DNA of 64,000 nt from Nemertoderma westbladi. Lineage: Eukaryota > Xenacoelomorpha > Nemertodermatida > Nemertodermatidae. The notes under the pieces were generated by a model. The model ran no database searches. It worked only from the letters and a program-made list of their open reading frames with translations, and was not told the DNA's origin. The translations under genes and the position numbers were made by a program. Location: contig JAUCBJ010006959.1 of the NCBI GenBank assembly GCA_032718475.1, positions 1-64,000 of the forward strand. Reading direction: 5' to 3'. Positions 47,581 through 55,659 of the stretch are shown here, piece by piece. Numbering within the stretch: the first letter of the stretch is position 1; each line of letters begins with the position of its first letter.

Positions 47581-47650
47581 AACCGGATTCGAACCCGGGA
47601 CCGATATAACTCCTCACAACTCACCAATCACTCTTCCATCCAACCTCGAG
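47581..47650 (-). ncRNA. tRNA-derived SINE or tRNA pseudogene
   Basis: On the minus strand there is an A-box-like tggaagagtgattgg (47638-47624) and a perfect B box ggttcgaatcc (47595-47585) at tRNA-like spacing. The acceptor stem (47645-47639 against the bases after the T arm) does not pair and the T stem has mismatches, so it is not a functional tRNA gene. An RNA polymerase III promoter of a tRNA-derived SINE is the best reading. Confidence 0.55.
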
Positions 47651-47871
47651 AGAAAAAGGCGATAAATATCTGAGTTATACCATAGTCATTGAATTCTTCA
47701 TCTTCATCACCGGTAGCAGATGTTTATAAATAGCTTCTAGTTCCTTAACATAATTACTATAGCGTAGAATACATTAATTCGACTATTAATAATAATCAAT
47801 TTCTTTTATCGTTGTAACTGGTCGATCAACTAAGTTGAATATAAGTTAGAATGACAGGGCTAGCATTGATT

Positions 47872-47961
47872 ACGTTGCATCTGTTACACGTTACTGCTAT
47901 TTCACTCTCTAACTCACGCTAATGTAATAAATTTAGCTGTACACGTTGCATCTGTTACACG
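47872..47961. repeat. 19-bp direct repeat left of the Polinton genes
   Basis: acgttgcatctgttacacg occurs at 47872-47890 and again at 47943-47961, 71 bases apart. It lies within about 200 bases of the first Polinton gene and may be part of the element's terminal region. No target duplication is recognised, so the element's left end remains unplaced. Confidence 0.7.
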
Positions 47962-48084
47962 AATCTACTATATTCCTCACTGTAAGTCACTCTGTTTTAT
48001 TAAAGCAACCATATAAACCGAAGTTTTACAATCTAATAATCATTTATTTAGTTTTTATTTTTCAAAATAGTTTTCATTCTAATT

Positions 48085-49131
48085 ATGGATTTATTTAAAA
48101 AAACTTCAAGCAATACTTGGAAATTTACATTTAATAAATATACCTGTAGTATTGTTTATGGCAAGTACTTTATATTACTCTCAAGCGATAGCAATGTAAC
48201 AACGTGCTTCTCTTACCAGGATACACTCTACCTTCTAGACGTCTTAGAAATATTATTCAACCGACAAAAGGAATCACCAGTTTCAAGAGGTAATATTTAT
48301 CCTAATATAGAATTTACAAGAGGAAAGTTAAATATTTCCACCTGTGTTATTACTGAAAACGTATATATTCAGAAGCAAGGCAAATGTCAAATTCTAAACA
48401 AATCACTCATTAATTTATTACTTCAGAGTAAGACAGAAATATTAGAATTGTTATCACCACCACTCGAAATAATAAATCAGTGTTATGTTGTTAATTTAAC
48501 CAACCCATCTTTTGTTGGTTTTGTAAGCAAATATAAAGGAGCGACTTATATGGGACTATGGGAGATTTCAGCTAGATATTCTGATGCTATTGGTCTTAGG
48601 TATTATAATGGGTTTAACTTAACAGTATCGGAAGTAAATTCATTGTGGTATGAATGGAATTATGAAATTAGTAACGAAGGTGTCTTTTCAGAGCTAGATA
48701 CGGACGATAAAGTAGCTTTATCTGACCGACTTAAAGTAAAAATAAATGTACAAGAAAAAAAAGTAATTATTACAGACAAGGAAAGCAAATATTTACAGTT
48801 ACATTACGATAAAGACATACCTCATATAGAGTTTCTCTATGATATGATGTTAAAGGTTTCATCAACTGATATAGCAGACGGTTTCACGATTCTATATCCA
48901 CCAACTTGGAAGTTTAAGGATAATAAGTCATTTCCAGAAGTAGTTTCATCCATATTTAATCCAAAGACATACATCGAAGAGACCTCGAGTGATAGAAAGC
49001 GCAGATCTACATCTCAATCATCTTCCATTCCCAACAATGATTCTATACCTACAAAGAAAATAAAAGTTACAAAAGCAAGTGAAGAGGTAGCAGATTACAA
49101 TAAGGAACATATAAAAACAGTATCAGATTGA
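48085..49131 (+). CDS. Polinton unknown protein with PC4/Whirly-like segments and nuclear localisation signal
   Basis: 348 residues, intact, first gene of the rightward block. I recognise no family with certainty. Four segments share a pattern of beta strands followed by a Leu-rich helix (about 12-58, 76-115, 144-192 and 215-257). The third (KGATYMGLWE, then GFNLTVSEVNSLWYEW) resembles the PC4 single-strand DNA-binding fold, where a conserved strand is followed by a G-x-x-L-t helix start. The C-terminal 50 residues are Ser/Lys-rich with a bipartite nuclear signal (DRKRRS at 303-308, PTKKIKV at 323-329). Its place beside polymerase and the TBP-like gene would suit a single-strand DNA-binding or transcription cofactor role. 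That function is inference only. Confidence 0.6.
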   Translation: MDLFKKTSSNTWKFTFNKYTCSIVYGKYFILLSSDSNVTTCFSYQDTLYLLDVLEILFNRQKESPVSRGNIYPNIEFTRGKLNISTCVITENVYIQKQGKCQILNKSLINLLLQSKTEILELLSPPLEIINQCYVVNLTNPSFVGFVSKYKGATYMGLWEISARYSDAIGLRYYNGFNLTVSEVNSLWYEWNYEISNEGVFSELDTDDKVALSDRLKVKINVQEKKVIITDKESKYLQLHYDKDIPHIEFLYDMMLKVSSTDIADGFTILYPPTWKFKDNKSFPEVVSSIFNPKTYIEETSSDRKRRSTSQSSSIPNNDSIPTKKIKVTKASEEVADYNKEHIKTVSD

Positions 49132-49690
49132 TTTATTATTAACTAGAGACTTTTCTTTTTCAGTTTCACACTGACTTGTAAAGGTAACTTTTTATCACAA
49201 AGCGTGATTATTATAAAGTATTTGCATGTAAAGGTGACTTTATTGAGTAAATATTGGTGATAGTTTAATGTGAGCACGGGATTAGGTATAAAACATTCGC
49301 ATGTAAATGCGTGAGTTTACACCACCATAATAAAACATTTGCATGTAAAACCTACTTTATCAATGAAAATTAAAAACGCATTAGACACATCTTGGTTTAG
49401 ACTTGATTTTATTATAAAGAATTCAGTTGTAAAAGCAACTTTATTTATGATATTAGTTTCCAATGTAACTGTTATTTATGATTGGTTGGTATAAGTAGAA
49501 ACTTGAAATACAGTATATATATATATAAAGAACTCAACTGATTCAATCGATCTCATTCTGAAAATATTAAATTAATTAAAGTTTAGATATTATATTTTAT
49601 TTGTGTTGAGTAGCTTATGAATTTTTTTTTGATTATATATATATAACAATATTCATATTAATTTTAAATTGTTTTTAGGATAATAAAGAG
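49132..49690 (+). promoter_or_regulatory. control region upstream of polymerase B with repeated TTTGCATGTAAA motifs
   Basis: Intergenic stretch with at least five degenerate copies of a motif TGTAAA followed by actttat (about 49176, 49226, 49302, 49344 and 49430). Three are preceded by cat or tat plus ttgcat; two of these contain the octamer atttgcat (49220-49227, 49337-49344), the POU-domain consensus. A long TATA-like run follows at 49514-49530 and a second at about 49635-49648. These are candidate enhancer and core promoter elements for polB. Confidence 0.5.
49514..49530 (+). promoter_or_regulatory. TATA-like element upstream of polB
   Basis: tatatatatatataaag, about 160 bases before the polB start codon, followed some 20-30 bases later by tcaatcgatctc as a possible initiator. 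A plain AT-rich run cannot be excluded. Confidence 0.4.
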
Positions 49691-52681
49691 ATGGATAAAC
49701 AATTGAAATGTCCATTTTGTCCTCTTCAAATTTCTAAACGAAATTATTTAACACATGTGAAATCTCATTTTGAAGAATACAATTGTTTTAATTGTCGTGT
49801 GAAATGTTCACGTGAAGAAATATGTAAACGACATGAATCGACTACGGGATGTAAAGAAATGAAGTTTTGCGTGTATGAAAAAACTTGCCCTACTTGTAAT
49901 AAAGAGTATTTATATGAGAATTACTTACGTCACGACTGTCACCAACGTTATTATCATGTTAGACCACCACCACCACAACGGAACCAAAACAATACTATGG
50001 TATCTAGAAAAAGACTGAAATCTGGTCAAGGTTCATCAATTTTTAACATCGAACGAGCCGCACACGATAACCGTTTAGAAATCTATGTTTACAATCTTCC
50101 AGATGATGAAGATTTTCCTGATATTCATTCATCATTAATTAAAATTCTACCTCACATCCAAACTTTATTATTAGGAAAACTTAGCGAAATGAATGTACTT
50201 AGACCCTGGCTAGGTGTGAATATACTCATGTATCGATCACATTTTTCAGAGGGTGATCAAGAAGAAGCTTTCTATTTTAGTTCTTCAGGTGGTGCAGTTA
50301 ATACCGTAGATTCACATGAAAGTTTTGACACATGGTTTGAGTATGTATTAGAAAAATTAATGCAAAAAATAGCCATGTTTAACACTCGTGGCTCAGGGTG
50401 GCGTGTTAAATCTTTATTAAGGGTTGAAATTAAAGTAGCTGAATCCAAGTGTAGGTCGTTACTATATAAAGGACATGGTTATATGGAGTTACCTAAGGCT
50501 CTATCAGGTAAAAATTGTACAATAAATATACAAACGGGTGATAATGACTGTTTCAAATGGGCAATTATAGCTACAAAATTTAGTAGCAAAGTGAAAGATC
50601 ACAAATATCGTACTTCGTCATACAAAAATTATATGAGTCATTTCATTTTTGACAACGGGAACAAAGATTATCCAACAGAATGGCAGCTTGCAATTAAACT
50701 TTTTGAAAAACAGAATTCATCATATATAATTAATTTATTACTCTACAACAACAATCGAGTATCTATATTAAGACAGGCACCATTTAGTAAAATCACACCA
50801 GATAAAGAGTTATTGAATATATTACTTGTAAAAAATAAGAATACGAGTAAACAATCACATTATGTTTGCATAACTAACTTGAATCGTTTGATGAATACAA
50901 GAGGTAAGCATATTGGATGTAGGAAATATTGTGAACGGTGTTTGGCACCTTTCTACACCAATGATGTTCTAGAACGTCACCGTCTTGTTTGTTATCGAGG
51001 AAAAAGTCAAGTTGAGAAGCTACCATCTGAAAAAAGAACTCACATTAGCTTTAGAAATTTAGACAGAACATTACCAGCATTGTTTGTAATATATTTTGAC
51101 ATAGAATCTATTTTGGAGCCAGCCACCAACAGTAAATTTATTCAGAATCATATTCCTTGCGCTGTAAGTTATTTAATTGTTCCTAGTGCCGAATTAATCA
51201 ATCCACCAAAATTTTATTTGAAGACCTTTACAAAAACAATCGACAACAACTGTATTCAAGACTTTTTAGACTCTGTATATAATGACATCACCCAATTATA
51301 TAAGTGGTCGGAAGACCACACAAGAGAGAGAATGATACTTAATGATGCAGATAAGTTAAGTTTTTGGAAAGCTAAAACTTGCTTTTATTGCAATGTTTTA
51401 TTTAAGGATAAGTCTGAGAAAAACAAACATCACTCACATATTACTGGTAACTATATAGCAGCCGCTTGTAACGCGTGTAACCGCTCTTTATCGTTGAAAC
51501 GACACATGTATATACTCGCTGCACACAACAGCAATCACTACGATTTGCATTTTCTTTTGCAAGTTGGTTTTACCAACAATAAATATTCCGATTGGAATAT
51601 AAAGGTGATCCCTAAAAATTCTGAAAGGTATATTTCACTAAGCATGCATATACCGGTGAAAGACTCAAAAACAAAGCTTGAGCTACGTGTCTTAGACACA
51701 TATCAATTTTTATCCTTTTCCCTAAGTACTTTAGTTGATTGTTCAACAAAGGATATAGACAGCGAGGATATAACATCAGTTCTACCAATTACTGAACAGC
51801 AAATGAAATATTTTTATCCAAATTTAAATAATGCAACAATTAAACGAAAAGGTATATTTCCCTACGAGTACCTGACAGATTTAAATAAATTCAATGATTC
51901 GAAATTACCATCAATAGACAAATTTTATAGTAAATTAACACAAAATACCTGTACACCCGAGGAATATAGTTTCGCCAACGCATCATGGAGTCAGTTTGAC
52001 TGTGTGAATCTCAAGGATTATCTTTTAGCATACTTAAAACTCAATGTTTGTCTCCTCGCTGATATATTTGAGAACTTTAGGAGAGTGTGTAGACAAAACT
52101 ACGAATTAGAAGTAGTTTATTATTGCAGTATCGCAGCTTTCACTTATGATTGCGCCCTGAAATACAATAAATGTAAGTTAACATTAATAAAAGATTACCA
52201 AACATATAGAGATTTTGAAGCATCTATTAGAGGAGGGGTTTCATTCTGTCGAAAGCATTACATAGAATCAAATATACCAGATACTGATAATTATGATCCA
52301 AGCAAGGAAGAGTGTCATATTTTTAATATAGATTTTAATTCCTTGTATTCTGGTAATTTAAGTAAAAAGCTACCTGTTTCAGGGTTTGAACAAGTCAACG
52401 TTACATATTTAGAGAATGCTGCTCCAGAAGAACTGATAAAATATTTGTCAAATCTTGATACTGAAGGGGATATTGGGTTTTTCTTAATTTGCGATTTGAA
52501 ATATCCCAAAGATATTCATGATTGTACATTAGAACTACCCTTAGCTCCAGAACATTTAAGTATAAATGAGACAATGCTTTCACCATATATGAGGGAACAA
52601 TATAACAATGTTTGTAAACAAAGAGGTACTAATAGCAAGTATAAGATGTGTGCTCCAAAACTTGTTGACACAATTCGATAA
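49691..52681 (+). CDS. polB: Protein-primed DNA polymerase B, N-terminal part (frameshifted)
   Basis: First 996 residues of the Polinton family B polymerase. C2H2 zinc fingers lie at the N-terminus (C7, C10, H22, H26 and two more before residue 95). A domain with C287 (DNDCFKWA), H390 (SHYVC) and N396 resembles a papain/OTU-type cysteine protease. A Cys/His finger follows (about 412-437). The 3'-5' exonuclease shows motif I (FDIES, D470/E472) and motif II (HNSNHYDLHF, D618), but in motif III the expected Asp is Asn785 (YLKLNVCLLAD). Polymerase motif A is IDFNSLY (D881). The frame ends at 52681 just after APKLVDT; motifs B and C continue in another frame. A single-base indel near 52655-52680 explains the break. 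Confidence 0.9.
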   Translation: MDKQLKCPFCPLQISKRNYLTHVKSHFEEYNCFNCRVKCSREEICKRHESTTGCKEMKFCVYEKTCPTCNKEYLYENYLRHDCHQRYYHVRPPPPQRNQNNTMVSRKRLKSGQGSSIFNIERAAHDNRLEIYVYNLPDDEDFPDIHSSLIKILPHIQTLLLGKLSEMNVLRPWLGVNILMYRSHFSEGDQEEAFYFSSSGGAVNTVDSHESFDTWFEYVLEKLMQKIAMFNTRGSGWRVKSLLRVEIKVAESKCRSLLYKGHGYMELPKALSGKNCTINIQTGDNDCFKWAIIATKFSSKVKDHKYRTSSYKNYMSHFIFDNGNKDYPTEWQLAIKLFEKQNSSYIINLLLYNNNRVSILRQAPFSKITPDKELLNILLVKNKNTSKQSHYVCITNLNRLMNTRGKHIGCRKYCERCLAPFYTNDVLERHRLVCYRGKSQVEKLPSEKRTHISFRNLDRTLPALFVIYFDIESILEPATNSKFIQNHIPCAVSYLIVPSAELINPPKFYLKTFTKTIDNNCIQDFLDSVYNDITQLYKWSEDHTRERMILNDADKLSFWKAKTCFYCNVLFKDKSEKNKHHSHITGNYIAAACNACNRSLSLKRHMYILAAHNSNHYDLHFLLQVGFTNNKYSDWNIKVIPKNSERYISLSMHIPVKDSKTKLELRVLDTYQFLSFSLSTLVDCSTKDIDSEDITSVLPITEQQMKYFYPNLNNATIKRKGIFPYEYLTDLNKFNDSKLPSIDKFYSKLTQNTCTPEEYSFANASWSQFDCVNLKDYLLAYLKLNVCLLADIFENFRRVCRQNYELEVVYYCSIAAFTYDCALKYNKCKLTLIKDYQTYRDFEASIRGGVSFCRKHYIESNIPDTDNYDPSKEECHIFNIDFNSLYSGNLSKKLPVSGFEQVNVTYLENAAPEELIKYLSNLDTEGDIGFFLICDLKYPKDIHDCTLELPLAPEHLSINETMLSPYMREQYNNVCKQRGTNSKYKMCAPKLVDTIR

Positions 52682-53714
52682 GGAATTATATCATGTAAAT
52701 TTAAAACTGTTAAAATTTTATATAAAACAAGGTTTAATTGTTACTAAGCTCCATAAATTATATTCTTTCCATCAAGACTTTGTATTTAAACACTATATAG
52801 ATTTTAATATTAATCAAAGACGTTTAGCAAAAACGTATATTGAAACAGCTGTCGCAAAGCTTTTGAATAATTCGTTATTTGGAAAAACGATAGAGAGGAT
52901 ACGGGACCGATGCAACTTTCGTATCGCGAATAGTAAAGAGAAGTGCGATTTGTTGGTCAAACGTATAAATCACGAAAATTTCATGATTTATAACGATTCC
53001 TTATCGGGACATTTATTAGTGAAAGACTCTGTAACTCTCGATAAACCGGTCTATGTAGGTAGTACTGTCTTGGACTTGGCTAAATTGGATATGTATGAGT
53101 TGTATTACGATAAATTGCTACCTATTGAGAAAGAATTAAACTGCCGTATTGAAATTGTAGCGTCAGATACGGACTCTTTGATAGGTTGTTACTATAATAC
53201 ATCGCAGAGTAATTTCTTAAAAGCATTAATTAAAAATAATATTTTAGATACATCCAATTACCCCAAGGATCACCCTCTCTACAGCGATAAAAATAAATCC
53301 AAGCTCTATTACTGTAAAGACGAACTAGCCTCACGTGAAATTAAACAAGCAGTATTTTTAAGACCAAAGTTATATTCAATTTTGGAATGGAATAATAAAA
53401 ATATTCATAGAGCAAAAGGTATTACAAGAGCGGTCGTGGATAAAAATATTTGCCACGAAGATTACGTAAGAGCATATTACGATAACTTAGAAATTTCAAA
53501 AGAAACGATTCAATTTCAGAGCAAATTACACAAAGTGTATACTATAGCACGTGATAAGTTTGCTCTCAGCGCATTTGACGATAAACTTTATTGGATTAAT
53601 AAAAATCATTCGCTTCCCTGGGGTCACTATCGAACAAAGGTCGAAAAACCGATAAAGAAAAACAATATACCTATTTATCGGGAACCAAACAATGAACTAT
53701 CAGATAGTCAATAA
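52608..53714 (+). CDS. polB: Protein-primed DNA polymerase B, C-terminal part (frameshifted)
   Basis: The rest of the polymerase in a different frame, overlapping the first part by 74 bases. The ATG at 52608 is fortuitous; homology starts after the frameshift, at about the FDKELYHV segment. It contains motif B (KLLNNSLFGKT), then motif C (ASDTDSL) with the two catalytic Asp residues, and the basic C-terminal thumb region (KVEKPIKKN). Together the two parts make about 1345 residues, usual for animal Polintons. Unless a programmed frameshift or a sequencing error is responsible, no full-length polymerase is made, since the catalytic palm is split between the two frames. Confidence 0.9.
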   Translation: MFVNKEVLIASIRCVLQNLLTQFDKELYHVNLKLLKFYIKQGLIVTKLHKLYSFHQDFVFKHYIDFNINQRRLAKTYIETAVAKLLNNSLFGKTIERIRDRCNFRIANSKEKCDLLVKRINHENFMIYNDSLSGHLLVKDSVTLDKPVYVGSTVLDLAKLDMYELYYDKLLPIEKELNCRIEIVASDTDSLIGCYYNTSQSNFLKALIKNNILDTSNYPKDHPLYSDKNKSKLYYCKDELASREIKQAVFLRPKLYSILEWNNKNIHRAKGITRAVVDKNICHEDYVRAYYDNLEISKETIQFQSKLHKVYTIARDKFALSAFDDKLYWINKNHSLPWGHYRTKVEKPIKKNNIPIYREPNNELSDSQ

Positions 53715-54237
53715 GAATGTAAGTTGTCAGCAAGTGTCAGCGATAAATTTTAAAGAATTAAAAAATCAATTATCAGGTAAACACATACTCAAACCAAATC
53801 AGTTTATATATAAGATATTTGGTGCCACATTATTAATATTTAAAAATGGTCGTATTACATTATTAGGCAGTAAGTATAATTTCCAAAAAGTAAAAAAGCA
53901 TATATTTGATAAAACTAGTATTAATTTGATTTTAAAATCTGTTAATTTATGTACTTATATTTTTAGTATTAAGTCTGTAGTCTATAGGTTATTGATAAAC
54001 AATACCGGGTTTTATGTTGTCTTTGATAATGTGCAACTTCAAGTTATATATGAACCTGAAATTTTTAATAATTGCAAAATAAGAATAAATAATACCGTAG
54101 TCATTTGTTGTTTTCATACTGGTAAATGTACTTTAATGTGTTCACCTAGCAAATTTCATATTTATTACCCTATATTTAGTAAACTTGTTAATTATTTATT
54201 AATGTTTGGTGTTGTGACTTTAGGTGTTGGTGATTAG
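53692..54237 (+). CDS. TATA-binding-protein-like protein encoded by the Polinton
   Basis: 181 residues, overlapping the end of polB by 23 bases. It shows the two-fold repeat of TBP. The first half has KPNQFIYKIFGATLLIFKNG followed by RITLLGSK. The second has the diagnostic FDNVQLQVIYEPEIF, then TVVICCFHTGKCTLMC, and a final amphipathic helix (YYPIFSKLVNYLL). In cellular TBP the same places hold an F-x-A-V-I-M-R strand, LIFSSGK-type strands with T-G-A-K, and YEPELFPGL. The length (about 180) equals the TBP core domain. The DNA-contacting Phe pairs are only partly recognisable. A role in directing transcription of element promoters, which are rich in TATA-like runs, is inferred. I rate the fold assignment as likely, the function as open. 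Confidence 0.68.
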   Translation: MNYQIVNKNVSCQQVSAINFKELKNQLSGKHILKPNQFIYKIFGATLLIFKNGRITLLGSKYNFQKVKKHIFDKTSINLILKSVNLCTYIFSIKSVVYRLLINNTGFYVVFDNVQLQVIYEPEIFNNCKIRINNTVVICCFHTGKCTLMCSPSKFHIYYPIFSKLVNYLLMFGVVTLGVGD

Positions 54238-54246
54238 AAGGTGAAA

Positions 54247-54252
54247 ATTAAA
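54247..54252 (+). terminator. possible polyadenylation signal after the TBP-like gene
   Basis: ATTAAA ten bases after the stop at 54237, followed by a T-rich run. It would serve the rightward block. Confidence 0.35.
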
Positions 54253-54339
54253 CATTATTATTTTTCAATCAATCAATCAATCGGTAGTTAGGGAAAACTA
54301 ACCTCGTTTGAATAAGCATGACTCTCACGGGTTGACTGC

Positions 54340-54545
54340 GTGCCTAGCTGCGTAGCTGGCTGCGTGCCGCGAGGCTGACTACATGACCGACCGCGAGGCT
54401 GCTGCGCGCTGCGAGGCTGGCTGCGAGGTTGCTACGTGCCGCGAGGCTGGCTGCGAGGCTGGCTGGATGCGAGGCTGCCGCGTGCCGCGAGGCTGGCTGC
54501 GAGGCTGGCTGGATGCGAGGCTGGCAGCGATGCTGCTCTGACTGC
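54340..54545. repeat. GC-rich degenerate repeat (gcgaggctggct)n
   Basis: Repeats of gcgaggctggct with interspersed gctgcgtgcc, in periods of about 12 and 24 and a longer 55-base unit. Small minus-strand frames of Ala/Ser/Gln/Arg-rich composition are artefacts. Confidence 0.85.
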
Positions 54546-54547
54546 GT

Positions 54548-55300
54548 GGTTGACCGCATCCCATGACTGTGTACACATCTGATTATATCCGGCTCATGAT
54601 ATTGTATACAATGACTTAGTTTGTTACTGCGGGTGCTGTTACATTAATACTGTGGTACCGGTACCGTACTGCAGTACAATGCTAATTAAAGGAAATCAGT
54701 ATGCTCTATCTGACAACGTAGTTACATCAAGAACAGCGACAGTACTGCAGTACTGTATTGTTTAGGTAGGTGATCTAATCCCTATATGTGAGACTCCTGC
54801 ATGTAATCTAGGTTATGACAGCAGTAGGCCTATGCTAATCAAGGTTCGGGTAGACAGCAGTATCCTTATAGGTGAAAAAAAACAAATGCTATTGCATCAG
54901 ATTACTGCTGTACTGATAAAGTGGATGACAGTTGTGGATAGGAGCTGTGAGGTTGACCGCATCCTCGCAACGTGGCTGACTGCGTACACATCTGATTGTA
55001 ACTAGCTCACGATATTGTATACATTAGCCTAGTTTGTTACTGCAGGTACTGTTACATTAATACTGCAGTACAATGCTAATAAAACGAAATCAGTATGCTT
55101 TATCTGATTATGATGTTACATCAAGAACAGCGACAGTACAGCAGTACTGTATTGTTTGAATAGGTGATCTAATCCCTATATGTGAGACCCCTGCATGCAT
55201 CAGATTACTGCTGTACCGATACCACTAGACAGAAACTACAGTGTTGGAAGAGTAAAACACTACCGGTACTGATAAAGTGGATGACAGTTGTAGATAGGCC
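54548..55300. repeat. tandem duplication of about 400 bp
   Basis: 54548-54950 and 54951-55300 align along their length: ggttgaccgcatcc, acacatctgatt, gatattgtatac, ttagtttgttactgc, gttacatcaagaacagcgac, gtgatctaatccctatatgt and gtggatgacagttgt occur in the same order in both, with roughly 10-15% differences and small indels. Confidence 0.85.
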
Positions 55301-55566
55301 TATAATTTATCAGTACCGGTACCAACAGGTTATCATTACACCCTATACAGATTATGTTGCATTTTCTGACTAATATTACTAGTCAACTACTGTATGTGTT
55401 ATTAGTTTGCGATGTATAGGCTGTTTCACAATACCAGTACATCTATATTAGAACGATATCGAGAATACTTACTGTACATGTTACGTCTACGTCATATTGT
55501 TAAATGTGCATGGTTAACCTACCGCGATTGACTCTTTTAGAGAACTTGTTGTAAAAAAAATTATAT

Positions 55567-55572
55567 TTTATT
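55567..55572 (-). terminator. possible polyadenylation signal of the leftward block
   Basis: Minus-strand AATAAA about 90 bases past the stop of the last leftward gene (55660), in an AT-rich stretch. Confidence 0.4.
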
Positions 55573-55659
55573 ATATTTTTATATTAACATCACGATCATC
55601 ACCAAAATAAAATTATATTATCCCATCACATTACATTACATTATATGCTTAGAGTAAAC

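Larger units (their letters stand above)
54268..55559. other. spacer between convergent Polinton blocks, host-like repeats
   Basis: Noncoding spacer of about 1.3 kb, less AT-rich than the flanking genes. It has a (caat)n run at 54268-54285, a GC-rich degenerate repeat (54340-54545) and a tandem duplication (54548-55300). Words typical of the host flanks (aggccta, ccggtacc, acagtactgcagtac) occur here but hardly in the gene blocks, suggesting an insertion of host repeats into the element. Confidence 0.55.

Noticed and set aside
47581-47650. Functional tRNA gene
   Set aside because: The acceptor stem does not pair and the T stem has mismatches, although the A and B boxes are good.
52315-52586. 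Minus-strand small frames inside polB
   Set aside because: Antisense to conserved polymerase motifs; no independent features.
52655-52685. Programmed ribosomal frameshift in polB
   Set aside because: No clear slippery heptamer followed by a pseudoknot was seen; the capsid gene is also damaged, which favours decay.
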